Origin: an uncultured Prevotella sp.
Lineage (GTDB): Bacteria > Bacteroidota > Bacteroidia > Bacteroidales > Bacteroidaceae
Direction: 5' to 3'
NCBI GenBank assembly: GCA_902798285.1
Contig: CADBVZ010000002.1
Location: 62,001-126,000, forward strand
Length of the DNA: 64,000 nt
The notes beneath the pieces are model-generated. The model had not been told where the DNA came from and did no database searches. It saw only the letters and a program-made list of their open reading frames with translations. A program made the translations under genes and the position numbers. Shown piece by piece: positions 7,943 to 15,991 of this stretch (position 1 is the stretch's first letter; each line of letters begins with the position of its first letter).

Positions 7943-7960
7943 AAATCGCTAATTTTTCTG

Positions 7961-8019
7961 CAAAAATATAAAAAATCCGTGTAATTCGTGTCATCCGTGC
8001 CTAAAAAATATTATCTTTG
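7961..8019 (+). promoter_or_regulatory. Divergent promoter region with a 9-bp tandem repeat
   Basis: A plus-strand -7 box TATCTTTG (8012-8019) serves the GH35 gene. A minus-strand TATTTTTG (7961-7968) can serve the GH67 gene. Between them are three phased 9-mers: ATCCGTGTA, ATTCGTGTC, ATCCGTGCC (7975-8001). Confidence 0.6.
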
Positions 8020-8046
8020 CAACCTAAATACAAATAAACGAAACAA

Positions 8047-10599
8047 ATGAAAAAGGTAAGACTACTACTAACGACGCTCTGTCTAGTTTTTCCGATGATG
8101 TTGATGGCCGGTGATTTTACGGTAGGTAAGAATACGTTCCTGCTCAATGGCGAGCCCTTTATCGTCAAGGCGGCCGAGGTGCATTACCCTCGCATTCCCC
8201 GTCCTTATTGGGAACATCGCATCCAGATGTGTAAGTCGCTGGGCATGAACACCCTCTGCATCTATGTGTTCTGGAACATCCATGAGCCCCGCGAGGGTCA
8301 GTTCGATTTCACGGGCAACAGCGATGTGGCCGAGTTCTGTCGCTTGGCGCAGAAGAATGGTATGTACGTCATTGTGCGCCCTGGTCCCTATGTCTGTGCA
8401 GAGTGGGAGATGGGTGGTCTGCCTTGGTGGTTGCTCAAGAAGAAGGATATCCGCCTGCGTGAACAGGATCCCTATTTCATGGAGCGTGTGCGTATCTTCG
8501 AACAGAAGGTCGGTGAGCAGTTGGCCCCTCTTACCATTCAGAATGGCGGTCCCATCATCATGGTCCAGGTCGAGAACGAGTATGGCTCCTATGGCGAGGA
8601 TAAGCCCTATATCTCCGAGATTCGCGATATGTTGCGCGAAATCTGGGGCTCTCCCGTTTCTGGGAAAGAAGTATCCTCTAACCCCTTACCTCTCACCTCT
8701 CACCCCTCGGAAAAGAACCTCCCAGTTCTTTTCCAATGCGACTGGAGCTCGAATTTCGAGAAGAATGGCCTCGATGATCTCGTTTGGACCATGAATTTCG
8801 GTACAGGAGCCAATATTGATCATGAGTTTGCCCGCCTTAAGGAGTTGCGCCCCGATGCACCCCTGATGTGTTCCGAGTTCTGGAGTGGCTGGTTCGATAA
8901 GTGGGGTGCCAATCATGAGACGCGCCCAGCCAAGGATATGGTCGAGGGGATGGACGAGATGCTGTCGAAGGGCATCAGCTTCTCCCTCTACATGACCCAT
9001 GGAGGAACCTCTTTCGGACATTGGGCAGGTGCCAATTCCCCTGGTTTTGCTCCCGATGTTACCTCTTACGATTATGATGCACCCATCAATGAGTATGGTG
9101 GCACTACTGATAAATTTTTCCAACTTCGTCGCATGATGCAGAAGCACTCCAAGGAGCCTCTCCCAGCTGTTCCTGCACCCCCGCATATGATGATCTCGAT
9201 CCCGCCCTTCGAACTCACTGAGCGGGCCGATATTCTCTTGGGAGCCGACAGTCTGGTGATGGATTCCCCGCTGCTCACGATGGAGGAGATGGACCAGGGC
9301 TGGGGCTCGATGCTTTATATCACCACGTTGCCTGAGATTACGTCCGAGAGCGTGTTGACGCTGAATGACTGTCACGACTTTGCCCAGGTGTTTGTGGATA
9401 CAGCTTATATCGGCAAGATCGACCGTGTGCGCAATGAGAAGAGTCTGCGTATTCCTGCTGTGAAGAAAGGTCAGGAGCTGAAGATCCTCGTGGAGGCCAT
9501 GGGACGTATCAATTTCGGTCGTGCCATCAAGGATTACAAGGGTATCACCGAGAGTGTCACCCTTACCTCCGAGCAAGATGGTCATGAACTCTCTTGGAAC
9601 TTGAAAAAATGGAACATTTTTACGATCCCCGATAATCTCGCCACCGCCCAAAGAGCTCTCAGCACAGCGAAAGAGCTCCAAAAAGAATCTCTAACCTCTA
9701 ACCTCTCACCTCTAACCTCTCAATTCAAAGGCTCCGGTTACTACCGGGGATACTTTGAATTGAAAAAGGTCGGCGATACCTTCTTGAATATGGAGGCTTG
9801 GGGCAAGGGACAGGTCTATGTCAATGGCCACGCCATTGGTCGTTTCTGGTCTGTTGGTCCCCAGCAAACCCTTTATCTCCCAGGCTGTTGGCTGAAGAAG
9901 GGCCGCAACGAGGTGATTGTCCTCGATGTTGTAGGTCCCTCCCTCGCCGCCTATGCTCCTTCCATCGCGAAGAATTTGAAGGCTCAGTCCAAGAAGACCA
10001 AAAAGTCTCCATCGTCCAGAATCATCCTGCGCTCGGCTCTGCCGCTTGCTACCGAAGGGACGCAAGAACTGGATATATGTCCGACGTTGTTCGGACAAAA
10101 CCATCCAATCTTGGATGTTTTGAACGTTGAAAAATCGCGGACACATAATAATCCGGGTGATTGTCCTGATCTCAACTCTAAATCGCCAGCTCTCACCTCT
10201 GTATTCGCTCCTGGCAACGGTTGGCAGACGGTTCGCTTCAATGCACTGCAGACTGGGCGATTTATCGCTATTCAGGCTCTGTCTTCTCAGGATGGAAAGC
10301 CTGAGGTTAGCATTGCGGAACTTTATGTTCGCGATGCAGAGGGGAATCGACTCTCTCGTGAGTCGTGGACGGTGAAATATGCTGACAGTGAGGATCTTCG
10401 TCGTGGAAACTTTACCGGAGATAAAGTGTTTGATCTTCAAGAGTCAACGTATTGGCGTACAGCGAAGGGCGTTGCCCTTCCGCACATCCTGGTGATTGAC
10501 CTTGGGGCTCCCCAGGTCATCTCCGCGTTGGATTATCTCCCTCGCGTAGAAGCTGGAGCCCCTGGCTCCATCAAAGATTTTAAAATCTTCGTTTATTAA
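8047..10599 (+). CDS. GH35 beta-galactosidase, secreted
   Basis: GH35 beta-galactosidases remove terminal galactose from plant glycans. The 850-residue product starts with a signal peptide, followed by the TIM barrel. The general acid is in QVENEYGSY (Glu178) and the nucleophile in CSEFWSGWFDKWG (Glu277). Beta-sandwich domains follow, and the last 130 residues look discoidin-like. Two heptamer tracts (8676-8703 and 9689-9723) insert Ser/Pro/Thr-rich segments in frame, each followed by a perfect 10-bp inverted repeat. The 3' third (from about 10079) carries several short perfect hairpins and an atypical sequence around residues 650-720. The start is clear: ATG 27 bp after the promoter box. Confidence 0.92.
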   Translation: MKKVRLLLTTLCLVFPMMLMAGDFTVGKNTFLLNGEPFIVKAAEVHYPRIPRPYWEHRIQMCKSLGMNTLCIYVFWNIHEPREGQFDFTGNSDVAEFCRLAQKNGMYVIVRPGPYVCAEWEMGGLPWWLLKKKDIRLREQDPYFMERVRIFEQKVGEQLAPLTIQNGGPIIMVQVENEYGSYGEDKPYISEIRDMLREIWGSPVSGKEVSSNPLPLTSHPSEKNLPVLFQCDWSSNFEKNGLDDLVWTMNFGTGANIDHEFARLKELRPDAPLMCSEFWSGWFDKWGANHETRPAKDMVEGMDEMLSKGISFSLYMTHGGTSFGHWAGANSPGFAPDVTSYDYDAPINEYGGTTDKFFQLRRMMQKHSKEPLPAVPAPPHMMISIPPFELTERADILLGADSLVMDSPLLTMEEMDQGWGSMLYITTLPEITSESVLTLNDCHDFAQVFVDTAYIGKIDRVRNEKSLRIPAVKKGQELKILVEAMGRINFGRAIKDYKGITESVTLTSEQDGHELSWNLKKWNIFTIPDNLATAQRALSTAKELQKESLTSNLSPLTSQFKGSGYYRGYFELKKVGDTFLNMEAWGKGQVYVNGHAIGRFWSVGPQQTLYLPGCWLKKGRNEVIVLDVVGPSLAAYAPSIAKNLKAQSKKTKKSPSSRIILRSALPLATEGTQELDICPTLFGQNHPILDVLNVEKSRTHNNPGDCPDLNSKSPALTSVFAPGNGWQTVRFNALQTGRFIAIQALSSQDGKPEVSIAELYVRDAEGNRLSRESWTVKYADSEDLRRGNFTGDKVFDLQESTYWRTAKGVALPHILVIDLGAPQVISALDYLPRVEAGAPGSIKDFKIFVY
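8676..8734. repeat. Heptamer tract plus perfect inverted repeat in the GH35 gene
   Basis: Four 7-bp units (CTCTAAC, CCCTTAC, CTCTCAC, CTCTCAC; 8676-8703) are followed by a perfect 10-bp stem. GGAAAAGAAC (8709-8718) pairs with GTTCTTTTCC (8725-8734) around a 6-nt loop. The unit falls between the general acid and the LFQCDW segment of the barrel. Confidence 0.8.
9689..9762. repeat. Second heptamer tract plus inverted repeat in the GH35 gene
   Basis: Five 7-bp units (CTCTAAC, CTCTAAC, CTCTCAC, CTCTAAC, CTCTCAA; 9689-9723) overlap the left arm of a perfect 10-bp inverted repeat. That repeat is CAATTCAAAG (9721-9730) and CTTTGAATTG (9753-9762). The arrangement is the same as at 8676. Confidence 0.8.
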
Positions 10600-10862
10600 A
10601 CTCGAGGGGAGGATTTTCCCCCAGGCCCCTTTTGCAGGGTTCCCTCTCAAGCTCTTATTTTTGCAGGGCAAGCCCTGCGTGGTCACAACCATCCAACCTT
10701 CCTTGTCCTAAGGTTTAGAGCCCCTTGTTAAGGGGCGGCTATAATGTAGGGTTCTCTGGGGGATACCCCCAGACCCCAAACTGTCCTTTTCTTCGGCGCG
10801 AAGAAAAGAACTAAAAGAAGCATCCACCCTCTCCAAGGCCTCCCCCTATATGGGGAGGATGC

Positions 10863-11158
10863 AATTGATTCCGACGACTGGTCGTCTCCATCAAAGTTTT
10901 GGTATGGCTCTCCAGCTTTCGTCCTTCGGGATTGAGATCCCTCAGGATTCGCCATGGTTACAGCGACTACGCGTAGCTGGTCGCTGTATTGGCAGAAGTG
11001 AAGCGACTGCAGGCCTTAATAATCTATACCATTGAATTAACACCGAGGGGCATGGGGGCGAGTAGCCCCCATTAGAATACTATGGCGAACCCCGAAGGGG
11101 CAAAGGCTCGAGAGCCATACCAAAACTTTGATGGAGGCGACCAGTCGCCGTAATCAAT
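10863..11158. repeat. Long imperfect inverted repeat
   Basis: The left arm (10863-10956) and right arm (about 11080-11158) are reverse complements over most of their length. The outer part, including TCCATCAAAGTTTTGGTATG and the flanking AATTGATT, is nearly identical. The spacer (10957-11079) holds further small hairpins and the dispersed repeat at 11018. Each arm contains its own hairpin (GACGAC/GTCGTC on the left, GGCGAC/GTCGCC on the right). Confidence 0.75.
11018..11071. repeat. Dispersed noncoding repeat, copy 1
   Basis: The segment begins AATAATCTATACCATTGAAT and ends in a GGGGGC/GCCCCC hairpin. It recurs almost identically at 56147-56200, about 45 kb away, next to the smalltalk gene. 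Neither copy encodes a protein. Confidence 0.75.
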
Positions 11159-11163
11159 TACAT

Positions 11164-11264
11164 CCCCTTGCCAGAGATTGGCGAGGGGCTTGGGGAGTGG
11201 TCTGAAGCCTCTTCTTACGGTAAGAAGAGGTTGGAGATGTTGAGAAGTGCAGGGCTTGCCCTGC
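11164..11264. repeat. Dispersed noncoding repeat related to 34010-34145
   Basis: The stretch CCCCTTGCCAGAGATTGGCG followed by AGGGG, TTGGGGAGTGG and a CCTC/GAGG hairpin closely matches the sequence starting at 34012. A GCAGGGC/GCCCTGC hairpin follows here, and a GCAGGG/CCCTGC hairpin follows there. The reverse complement of 10660-10736 is also related to the right part of the 34010 copy. Confidence 0.65.
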
Positions 11265-11321
11265 TTAAAAGGGGGGTGTCCCCATATGGGGACGGGGAAA
11301 GCAAAGATTTCTGCATAAATA

Positions 11322-11353
11322 TTTGTCTATGTCGGGAAAAAGTGTTACCTTTG
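11322..11353 (+). promoter_or_regulatory. Promoter of the polysaccharide locus
   Basis: TTTG at 11322-11325 and TACCTTTG at 11346-11353 are spaced by 20 bp. They match the other strong promoters in this window. The predicted start near 11360 leaves an untranslated leader of about 170 nt. Confidence 0.75.
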
Positions 11354-11451
11354 CACCCGTAAAAAGCCGCGCTCATGGCATTGAGCCCTGGCTTCGATTT
11401 AGTAATGTCGCTGAAAGTCAGTACAATACGAACATCGTTCATATGGAGGAA

Positions 11452-11505
11452 GTCACTTTTTCGCCGCTTGTCAAAAAGGCGGTGACCCCCTCTTTTGGCT
11501 CGAAA
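11452..11505 (+). promoter_or_regulatory. Conserved leader element upstream of the first Wza-like gene
   Basis: A stem (GTCAC 11452-11456 and CGCC 11462-11465 pairing with GGCG 11478-11481 and GTGAC 11482-11486) is followed by GGTGACCCC (11481-11489) and CTCGA, 48 nt before the start codon. The leader of the second Wza-like gene has the same order at the same distance. A TTTTT/AAAAA pairing would be an alternative fold. Confidence 0.5.
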
Positions 11506-11528
11506 AACAAACAAAAATTTATATCGAT

Positions 11529-13970
11529 ATGAAAAAAATTCTATTAACTTGTGCCCTCATGCTGGGAACCATTGCTGGCTTTGCCCAGATGAGCGACACT
11601 CAAGTGATGCAGTATGTGCAGCGTGAGATGAACTCTGGCGCCTCTCAGAGCCAGATAGCCACACGCCTCATGCAGCGTGGTGTCACGATGCAGCAGTTGC
11701 AGCGTGTACGCTCTCAGTACCAAACCCTTAATGGCGGAACATCCACCCGTTCTTCTGGTACAACGACCGATGTATTGGTACAGGACAGTCGTCTGCGCGA
11801 CAACAACGGAGCCATTCGTACCGACTCTGCTGGTAATGCCCTCTATGAGCAGGAGGTCAAGGCCACCTCTTCAGGAGCCGTTCTTTCCGAGCGTGCCAAG
11901 GTGTATATTGATCCCAGCGACAATACTATCAATGGCAAGCAGGTGTTTGGTCGCGATATTTTCAATCAGGACAAACTCTCTTTCGAGCCCAATATGAACA
12001 TTGCCACCCCTGCCACTTACATCGTAGGTCCTGGCGATAAGGTGTTCGTCGATGTCTATGGTGCCTCTCAGCGCTCTGAGCAGCTCGAGGTTACCCCCGA
12101 TGGTACCATCATGGTTACAGGCTATGGCCCCATCCATATTGGCGGACTCTCTGTCGATGCTGCCAATGCCAAGATCCGCCGTGTGCTCGGTCAGCGCTAC
12201 AGCAGTTCCGAGATCCGCATGACCGTTGGTCAGACCCGTACCATCTCTGTCAATGTGATGGGTGAGGTGCTGGCCCCTGGTACTTACACCCTCAGTGCCT
12301 TTGCCAGCGTGTTCCATGCCCTGTATATGGCCGGTGGTGTGAACTCCCTCGGTACCCTGCGTAACATCAAGGTGTTCCGTGGCGGTCGTCAGATTACGGC
12401 TGTCGATGTATATGACTATATCCTCAATGGCAAGCTCACGGGTAATGTCCGCCTGGCCGACAATGATGTCATCATGGTTGGACCTTATGAGTGCATTGTC
12501 GACATTGCCGGTAATGTGAAGCGCCCCATGGCCTATGAGATGAAGAAAAACGAGAGCGTGGCCACCCTGCTCCAGTATGCCGGTGGTTTCTCTACCGGTG
12601 CTTACCAGAAGGCCGTTCGCCTGAATCGTGTGGCCGGTGAGAAATTCTCTGCCTATAACGTGCCTGAGTTCGAGATGGCCTCCTTCAAGCTGTTGGACGG
12701 TGACTCAGTGACCGTTGATACCATTCTCCATCGTTATGAGAATACTGTGACTGTGAAGGGTGCTGTCTATCACCCGGGTCAGTACGATCTGGGCACGGCT
12801 ACCACAGTTCGTGCGCTGATCGAGAATGCCGGTGGATTGACTGAGGAAGCCTTTGGCGCCCATGCTGTGATCCATCGCATGAAGGCCGACCGCACCTGGC
12901 GTGCCATCTCAGTTGATATCGATGGTATCCTCAATGGTACTATTGCCGATATGCCCCTCGAGAACGAGGATGTGCTCACCATTGCTGTTCAGCAGGAAAA
13001 GATGAACCAGCGTATTGTTACGATTCTGGGCGAGGTGCAGTTCCCCGGCACGTATGAGTATGCCGAGGATGCCAGTGTTGAGGACCTCATCATTCAGGCC
13101 GGTGGCTTGACCGATGGTGCCTCTACTGCCAAGGTCGATGTGTCACGTCGTATCATCGATCCCAAGCGCACCCATGACTCTCGTGAGATTGCCCAGACTT
13201 TCAGCTTCTCGCTGCGTGACGGTCTGCTCGTTGGCGAAAAGGACTTTACCCTTCTGCCTTACGATGAGGTGTATGTACGCCGCAGTCCCGGTGTTGTACC
13301 TCAGCGCAATGTCATAGTCGACGGCGAGGTGATGTTCGCCGGTACCTATACCCTCTCTCAGAAGAACCAGCGCCTCTCTGAGCTCATCAAGGCAGCCGGT
13401 GGTGTTACTAACGAGGCCTATGTGCGTGGTGCCCGTATTGAGCGCCCCTTGAACGAGGACGAAAAATTCCGCCTGAACCGACTGCTCCAGATGTTCGAGA
13501 TGCAGGGCGGCTCTGGTCTCGATGCCAGCAAGGTCTCTCAGGATACCGTTTACTATGTGGGTATCGAGCTCGACAAGGCCCTGGCTAATCCCGGCAGCGA
13601 TTATGACGTGATCCTTCGTGAGGGCGATCGCTTGGTAGTGCCCGAGTACTCTGGTACCGTGAAGATCAATGGTAACGTGATGTACCCCAACACCGTGGCT
13701 TATACTGCAGGCAAGGGCTATAAGTGGTATGTCAACGAGGCCGGTGGCTATGGCAATGGTGCCAAGCGCTCCAAGGCCTTTATCCTATATCAGAACGGTA
13801 AGGTGAGCAAGGCCTCTAAGGGCAAGGTGGAGCCCGGTTGCGAGATTATTATCCCCAACAAGACCCGCTCTGTCAACGACAATATCGGCATGATTGCAAA
13901 CCTCGGTACCTCTCTCGCTACGATGGTTACGATGATTGCTACAGTCACCAACTTGATCAAGACATTCTAA
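11529..13970 (+). CDS. Wza-like polysaccharide export protein with multiple SLBB domains
   Basis: This 813-residue protein should form the outer-membrane export channel for capsule or exopolysaccharide. It has a signal peptide (MKKILLTCALMLGTIAGFAQ) and a helical region with the QLQRVRSQYQ pattern. A Poly_export domain follows at about 155-240 (YIVGPGDKVFVDVYG), then repeated SLBB domains with the recurrent GEVxxPGTY pattern (for example GEVLAPGTYTL, GEVQFPGTYEY, GEVMFAGTYTL). The C-terminus is hydrophobic. It is longer than E. coli Wza, as is common in Bacteroidota. The next gene overlaps it at TAATG. The gene at 62095 is a paralogue. Confidence 0.93.
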   Translation: MKKILLTCALMLGTIAGFAQMSDTQVMQYVQREMNSGASQSQIATRLMQRGVTMQQLQRVRSQYQTLNGGTSTRSSGTTTDVLVQDSRLRDNNGAIRTDSAGNALYEQEVKATSSGAVLSERAKVYIDPSDNTINGKQVFGRDIFNQDKLSFEPNMNIATPATYIVGPGDKVFVDVYGASQRSEQLEVTPDGTIMVTGYGPIHIGGLSVDAANAKIRRVLGQRYSSSEIRMTVGQTRTISVNVMGEVLAPGTYTLSAFASVFHALYMAGGVNSLGTLRNIKVFRGGRQITAVDVYDYILNGKLTGNVRLADNDVIMVGPYECIVDIAGNVKRPMAYEMKKNESVATLLQYAGGFSTGAYQKAVRLNRVAGEKFSAYNVPEFEMASFKLLDGDSVTVDTILHRYENTVTVKGAVYHPGQYDLGTATTVRALIENAGGLTEEAFGAHAVIHRMKADRTWRAISVDIDGILNGTIADMPLENEDVLTIAVQQEKMNQRIVTILGEVQFPGTYEYAEDASVEDLIIQAGGLTDGASTAKVDVSRRIIDPKRTHDSREIAQTFSFSLRDGLLVGEKDFTLLPYDEVYVRRSPGVVPQRNVIVDGEVMFAGTYTLSQKNQRLSELIKAAGGVTNEAYVRGARIERPLNEDEKFRLNRLLQMFEMQGGSGLDASKVSQDTVYYVGIELDKALANPGSDYDVILREGDRLVVPEYSGTVKINGNVMYPNTVAYTAGKGYKWYVNEAGGYGNGAKRSKAFILYQNGKVSKASKGKVEPGCEIIIPNKTRSVNDNIGMIANLGTSLATMVTMIATVTNLIKTF

Positions 13971-15034
13971 TGGAACAAAAACAAATAGAGCAGCCAAAAA
14001 AACTCGCACCGGTTGATTTCGGTGCGATATGGGCTGCTATCCTCAAACACAGGAAGCTCTATTATGTGGTGCTTTCTGTGGCTTTTGTGGTCGCGTTGCT
14101 GATAGGTTCCTCCATTCCTAACACCTACGAATGCAAGATCCTCTTAGCGCCAGAGATGGGAGGTGGTAGTGGTTCGGCAGGAACCCTGGGATCGCTCGCC
14201 AGTAGTTTCGGTTTCAGCATTGGTGGAGGTAGTGGTGCCAATGGTGATGCCATTACACCATCCTTGTACCCCGAGCTGATGAAGAGCGTAGATTTCAAGA
14301 CCTCGTTGTTCCCTGTTAAGGTCAAGCGTAAAATGGACAAAGAGGCGATGACCTACTACGACTATCTGAAAAATGATTGGAAAGAACCTTGGTGGAAAGA
14401 TTTCTTCGGACTCATGGCTCCTCCCAAGATGAAAGATACGCTGGTGAATAATTTTGAATTAACAGGTGAGCAGGCTCGTATTGCTGAACTGGTCAATCAG
14501 AATGTTGTTTGCACTCTGGATAAGAAGACCAACCTCATCTCGATCAATGTCACGGCGCAGGATCCTCATATCTCTGCTCAATTGGCTGATTCCGTCAAGA
14601 CCCGTTTGCAGGATTTTCTGACAGCTTATAAGACCAGTAAAGCCCGTCGTGATTTGGAGTATGCAGAAATGCTCCAACGTCAGGCAAAAAAGGAGTATGA
14701 GCGTGCTCGTAGACTTTATGTGGAGTTTATGGATGCCAACCAGAACATGGTGATGTTGACCGCCATGCAGAAGCAGAATGATCTGGAGAACGAGATGCAG
14801 TTGCAATATAATAACTATACGGCCGTCAGTGCGCAGGTGATAGCTGCCAAAGCGAAGGTCCAGGAAGTCACACCAGCCTTTACACCCCTGCAGTCTGCGA
14901 CGGTTCCTCTTGGTCCAGTTGGACCCAGAAAACCTTTGATTTTCTTTGTTATTATCTTTTTTGCTCTTTTGGGCACCACGATCTTTGTCCTTAACAAAGA
15001 AAAGCAACTTAAGCCATTGTTAGGTCTATCATGA
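13970..15034 (+). CDS. Wzz-type chain-length determinant / polysaccharide co-polymerase
   Basis: This inner-membrane protein should set polysaccharide chain length and connect to the Wza-like exporter. The 354-residue product has a cytoplasmic N-terminus and a first membrane segment (about 33-52). The periplasmic domain carries a Gly/Ser-rich segment and a coiled-coil-rich part (about 215-290). The Pro-rich motif and second membrane segment (PLIFFVIIFFALLGTTIFVL) end it. No kinase domain is fused. The start ATG at 13970 overlaps the stop of the exporter gene; the frame is open further upstream but that part is a shadow of the exporter. Confidence 0.88.
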   Translation: MEQKQIEQPKKLAPVDFGAIWAAILKHRKLYYVVLSVAFVVALLIGSSIPNTYECKILLAPEMGGGSGSAGTLGSLASSFGFSIGGGSGANGDAITPSLYPELMKSVDFKTSLFPVKVKRKMDKEAMTYYDYLKNDWKEPWWKDFFGLMAPPKMKDTLVNNFELTGEQARIAELVNQNVVCTLDKKTNLISINVTAQDPHISAQLADSVKTRLQDFLTAYKTSKARRDLEYAEMLQRQAKKEYERARRLYVEFMDANQNMVMLTAMQKQNDLENEMQLQYNNYTAVSAQVIAAKAKVQEVTPAFTPLQSATVPLGPVGPRKPLIFFVIIFFALLGTTIFVLNKEKQLKPLLGLS

Positions 15035-15117
15035 TTTTATCAGTGATTGGACCATTTTTTAGTTTATGATTGATGTTTATGGTCGATACTTTCGGCCACA
15101 ATTTTTCTGATGTCATC

Positions 15118-15981
15118 ATGGAAAAAACAGAATTGTTATTTAAAAACAAACTGTTAGAAACCTTTGCTGCTTTCGATTCATTTTGCAAGACGCATCATAT
15201 TCAATATTTTGCTGCCTATGGTACTCTTATTGGTGCAGTAAGACACCATGGTTTGATTCCCTGGGATGACGATATAGATGTGTGGATGTTACCTTCGGAT
15301 TATGAGAAATTCCGTTCCTATCGGGGTCAGGTAGAAGGTCATTATGATATCATGGATGACAGAGATGAGAATTATTGGCTATTGTCTCTGGCGAAGTTCG
15401 TTGATACAGATACAACGCTTTGGGAAACAGAACATTTTCCTTGTGTGACAGGTGTTTATATTGATATCTTTAAACTTGATTTTTGTGATGCCCAGAAAGC
15501 TGTAGCCTTGAGGAAAGCGTACGATGATGCCTCTTATCGGCTTACATATGCAATGATGCAACATACGGGTGGCCAGTTTATTCAGTTGCTTAAGCAGGGC
15601 CAATTTAGGCAATTTTTTAATTATTTGAAAGATACTTTTTATCATCGTCCGCACTACAAGAAGTATTTGAAAGCCTATAATGATTGTTTGGAAGACATAC
15701 AACATGCAAGTGGCGAGGCGTTGGTTTCTTTCGATGGATTGTATAGAGAAAAAGAAGTATTTCAAAAAGACTGGTTCAAAGATGTTATTCAGATGTCATT
15801 TGAAGACTTAGATATAATGGTTCCAAACGGTTATCATGAGATTCTTACCCAGTTGTATGGTGACTACATGAAAGTTCCACCAGTTGAAAAGCAGGTGTCT
15901 CATCATAACCATTATTTCCTTGATCTAACAAGAAGATGGACGATTGGGGAGATCCGGGATTATAAGAAATGCCACAATTGA
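15118..15981 (+). CDS. LicD family phospho(no)transferase, copy 1
   Basis: LicD proteins transfer phosphocholine-like groups from CDP or CMP carriers to sugars. The 287-residue product carries the family signature YGTLIGAVRHHGLIPWDDDI followed by DVW, with the metal-binding aspartates, and ends with the typical YGDYMKVPP segment. The ATG at 15118 places the signature at the same distance from the N-terminus as in the second LicD (29943). In-frame ATGs at 15073 and 15079 are possible. The substrate may be the phosphonate made by the 30755-35275 genes, but this copy is far from that module. Confidence 0.85.
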   Translation: MEKTELLFKNKLLETFAAFDSFCKTHHIQYFAAYGTLIGAVRHHGLIPWDDDIDVWMLPSDYEKFRSYRGQVEGHYDIMDDRDENYWLLSLAKFVDTDTTLWETEHFPCVTGVYIDIFKLDFCDAQKAVALRKAYDDASYRLTYAMMQHTGGQFIQLLKQGQFRQFFNYLKDTFYHRPHYKKYLKAYNDCLEDIQHASGEALVSFDGLYREKEVFQKDWFKDVIQMSFEDLDIMVPNGYHEILTQLYGDYMKVPPVEKQVSHHNHYFLDLTRRWTIGEIRDYKKCHN

Positions 15982-15991
15982 ATCATAATTG

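Larger units (their letters stand above)
10348..11293. other. Hairpin island: dense array of short perfect inverted repeats
   Basis: About eighteen short inverted repeats with stems of 5-11 bp and small loops are packed into about 950 bp. They run from the 3' end of the GH35 gene through the whole 10600-11300 gap. Clear examples are TGGAGCC/GGCTCCA (10554), AAGATTTTAAAATCTT (10574), GCAGGGC/GCCCTGC (10663 and again 11249), TCTGGGGG/CCCCCAGA (10755), CTTTTCTTCG/CGAAGAAAAG (10786), CCTCCCC/GGGGAGG (10839), CAGCGAC/GTCGCTG (10961), GGCGAC/GTCGCC (11136), CCTCTTCTTAC/GTAAGAAGAGG (11208) and GTCCCCATATGGGGAC (11278). I see no gene in the noncoding part. Confidence 0.8.

Noticed and set aside
8686-9681. 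331-codon open frame on the minus strand inside the GH35 gene
   Set aside because: It is antisense to a clearly conserved GH35 catalytic region, has no recognisable domain and no promoter, and reflects G/C-biased codon positions.
9712-10440. 242-codon minus-strand frame over the GH35 3' part
   Set aside because: It is antisense to the continuing GH35 frame with no family resemblance. The hairpins make both strands look similar.
11323-11532. 69-codon open frame across the capsule promoter and leader
   Set aside because: It starts upstream of the predicted transcription start and ends at the Wza start codon. Its sequence is not protein-like.
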